Part shown: in pieces, positions 12,309 through 13,667 of the stretch
Layout of the letters: each line of letters begins with the position of its first letter
Numbering within the stretch: position 1 is the first letter of the stretch
Position numbers and translations under genes: made by a program
Notes under the pieces: model-generated
The model's database searches: none
Told to the model about the DNA's origin: nothing
Seen by the model: only the letters and a program-made list of their open reading frames with translations
Origin: Fusibacter_D sp033549245
GTDB taxonomy: Bacteria; Bacillota; Clostridia; Peptostreptococcales; Acidaminobacteraceae
Assembly (NCBI GenBank): GCA_033549245.1
Contig: JAWSUW010000099.1
Location: 1-13,667 of the forward strand
Direction of reading: 5' to 3'
Length of the DNA stretch: 13,667 nucleotides

Positions 12309-12908
12309 TCAATTTGTTTTAACAAACGCCCAATCAAGTATATTTGAAAAACCAATCACTTTAAAATCAAACACATAATTTATTTCTTTAAAATCTGACG
12401 CTTCAGATAGAATCCACTCTCCCGATTTATCCTTTTTCAAATCAGTGAACTGAAATTTGATATTCATAGTATAATTACCTTCCAATAAATAGTCTTCAAA
12501 GGTAGGATATTCATCCCAGAATTCAACTAAATAAATACTCGGCCTTACTGTACTTTTAACTTCTCTAACTTCTCCCATTTTTTCAATGTCCCACATGTCA
12601 TATGGAACCGTCTCACCTATTAACTCTTGATCTGAGTAATATACAGAATGCCGTGATATCCCGCCGACATTTCCGATTACTAAATCCTCATTTTCACCAA
12701 GATAAGTAAGTGTCACCGGAAATTCAATAATTGTTTTTGTATTAAAAAAAGGTTTAACTTGATGAACAGTTAATCTATATCCATCTTTTTCATAATATAA
12801 GTCATAAACATCCATTGTATTCAGATTTTCATACTTGTTAATAAGAAATATACCTGTTAAAGATCCCACAAGGACTAAAATAAATATGATTATCGCGATT
12901 ATTCTCAT
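12309..12908 (-). CDS. Membrane-anchored or secreted protein of unknown function
   Basis: A 199-residue protein with one N-terminal hydrophobic segment (residues 3-24, MRIIAIIIFILVLVGSLTGI). The rest (about 170 residues, beta-rich, with few Cys) therefore faces outside. The pattern FPVTLTYLGENEDLVIGNVG followed by alternating strands recalls Ig-like extracellular domains of Firmicutes, but I do not recognise a family. The start ATG follows the upstream 39-codon gene after 9 nt; its weak AGGA site overlaps that gene's TAG, so translation is probably coupled. A strong terminator follows. The pair stands between repeat 9 and the IS3 element. Confidence 0.8.
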   Translation of the reverse strand: MRIIAIIIFILVLVGSLTGIFLINKYENLNTMDVYDLYYEKDGYRLTVHQVKPFFNTKTIIEFPVTLTYLGENEDLVIGNVGGISRHSVYYSDQELIGETVPYDMWDIEKMGEVREVKSTVRPSIYLVEFWDEYPTFEDYLLEGNYTMNIKFQFTDLKKDKSGEWILSEASDFKEINYVFDFKVIGFSNILDWAFVKTN

Positions 12909-12917
12909 GATTTAATC

Positions 12918-13037
12918 CTAATTAGTAACTACGGAATCAATATCCAAATAGTCAATTACATTTGAAATTTTACTGAAATATTCTGCAGAGAACGTGATTA
13001 AACATACCATTAATAATAATGCAAATAACTTCTTCAT
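12918..13037 (-). CDS. 39-residue peptide with signal-like N-terminus
   Basis: ATG 13037, preceded by AAGGAG at 5 nt, opens 39 codons to TAG 12918. The N-terminus MKKLFALLLMVCLITFSA is a typical signal peptide or membrane anchor. The remaining 21 residues, EYFSKISNVIDYLDIDSVVT plus N, are short and acidic. It ends 9 nt before the membrane-anchored protein and shares its transcript. The small exported peptide could be a signal, a bacteriocin-like peptide, or the truncated N-terminus of a longer gene. A still smaller frame (MFPKSYY, from about 13076, after AGGAG) overlaps its binding site region and may be a leader peptide. Confidence 0.6.
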   Translation of the reverse strand: MKKLFALLLMVCLITFSAEYFSKISNVIDYLDIDSVVTN

Positions 13038-13189
13038 AATAACTCCTTTTTAATAATATGATTTCGGAAACATCCTGATTCTCCTGTTATAAGTTTGCTT
13101 TTTATCTTGAATACAATACGATGATCCATTTAATGAATATTGTTGTAAGAGTATTTTGTAAATAACCCTAATGTCTTTTATGAACTTAT

Positions 13190-13215
13190 TGGAATGTCAA
13201 CACTTTATTAGACAA
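13190..13215. repeat. Probable terminal inverted repeat (one end) of the IS3-family element
   Basis: TGGAATGTCAACACTTTATT followed by AGACAA overlaps the transposase stop. On the minus strand it reads TTGTCTAATAAAGTGTTGAC, similar to the TGTCTAA-type ends of many IS3/IS150 relatives. The other end lies outside the window. Confidence 0.55.
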
Positions 13216-13667
13216 TTTTCTTAAGGTGCAAATATTTGTAATCCACAGGAGTCATATACCCCAATGATGAATGTAGCCGATGATTGTTATACCAGTTAAC
13301 ATAGTCAAACAGTTCGATCTTTAAATGATCAATCGAATCAAATACTTCTTGATAAATGAATTCTTTTTTAAAGGTTTTGAAAGTCGCTTCTGCTACAGCA
13401 TTGTCATAAGGGCAACCTTTTTGGCTTAAAGAACGTTTGATATCAAAGGTATCCAATAAACCGTCGATTGCATTATTCTTAAATTCGTTGCCGCGATCTG
13501 TATGGAAAATTTTGACTTTCGATAAGTCATGTTTAATAGAAGCAAACGCTTCATAAACAAGTCGTGCATCCTTGTTGGGACCAGCGCTGAACCCGATAAT
13601 TTCACGATTAAAAAGATCCAGCATCAGACAAACATAATTCCATTTTCCATTGACGCGAGCATAAGTT
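13208..13667 (-). mobile_element. IS3-family transposase OrfB (DDE integrase domain), 3' part
   Basis: The frame continues to the right edge (YARVNGKWNYVCLMLDLFNR...), so the gene is partial at its 5' end in this window. Visible core parts are the second catalytic Asp in FHTDRGNEF, the third catalytic Glu in CPYDNAVAEATFKTFKKE, and the C-terminal YNNHRLHSSLGYMTPVDY signature of IS3/IS150 transposases. The first Asp lies beyond the window. OrfB is normally made as an OrfAB fusion by frameshifting. The element is a plausible agent for rearrangement in this region. Confidence 0.95.

Noticed and set aside
12125..12355. Minus-strand 76-residue ORF
   Set aside because: It runs through the terminator and repeat 9, overlapping the end of the gene at 12309.

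Overview
This is an AT-rich window of about 13.7 kb. It looks like accessory chromosome from an anaerobic Firmicute, most likely a Sec-decoding member of the Clostridia. The signs are strong GGAGG-type ribosome binding sites, low GC, a glycine/betaine/D-proline reductase-type selenoprotein and an IS3-family element. A run of 16 Ns at 10759-10774 shows the source is a draft assembly. No SelA/B/C/D gene lies in the window, so Sec decoding is inferred from the reading frames.

Left part (1-3817). A frameshifted membrane sensor (1-1078) lies downstream of rpiA (1139-1846). Divergent to rpiA, a good promoter drives a gene that conventional callers miss: a 95-residue HesB-like/'CC-Se motif' selenoprotein (1977-2264), read through an in-frame TGA inside a Cys-Sec pair. 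A VOC-fold gene follows it. On the minus strand, two abutting open frames (2873-3130 and 3143-3877) are one 314-residue selenoprotein of the GrdB/PrdB family, with Sec225 in a U-P-I-C motif. Each TGA is followed at the expected distance by a hairpin suitable as a bacterial SECIS.

Middle and right (3849-13100). Mostly minus-strand accessory genes alternate with at least nine copies of a short dispersed palindromic repeat (consensus core GTTGGTAC-GTG-GTACCAAC). Several copies lie just beyond the 3' end of a gene, so the layout resembles a cassette array. Modules include a VOC protein, a 5'-truncated alpha/alpha-barrel protein, a decayed Cys-rich CopZ-like gene (a second, differently decayed copy is at 2652-2756), a higBA locus whose toxin has lost its centre while the XRE/ImmA antitoxin is intact, a GH5 glycosidase, a small coiled-coil protein and a two-gene unit for exported or membrane-anchored proteins. 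One plus-strand gene, a secreted PI-PLC-like phospholipase with a PKD-like domain (5776-7749), has its own promoter and terminator. The right edge is the 3' end of an IS3-family transposase.

The most interesting content is the pair of unannotated selenoproteins and the dispersed palindromic repeat that punctuates the accessory genes. Many loci show decay: frameshifts, a deletion between 12-bp repeats, and truncations. The region appears to be turning over gene content.
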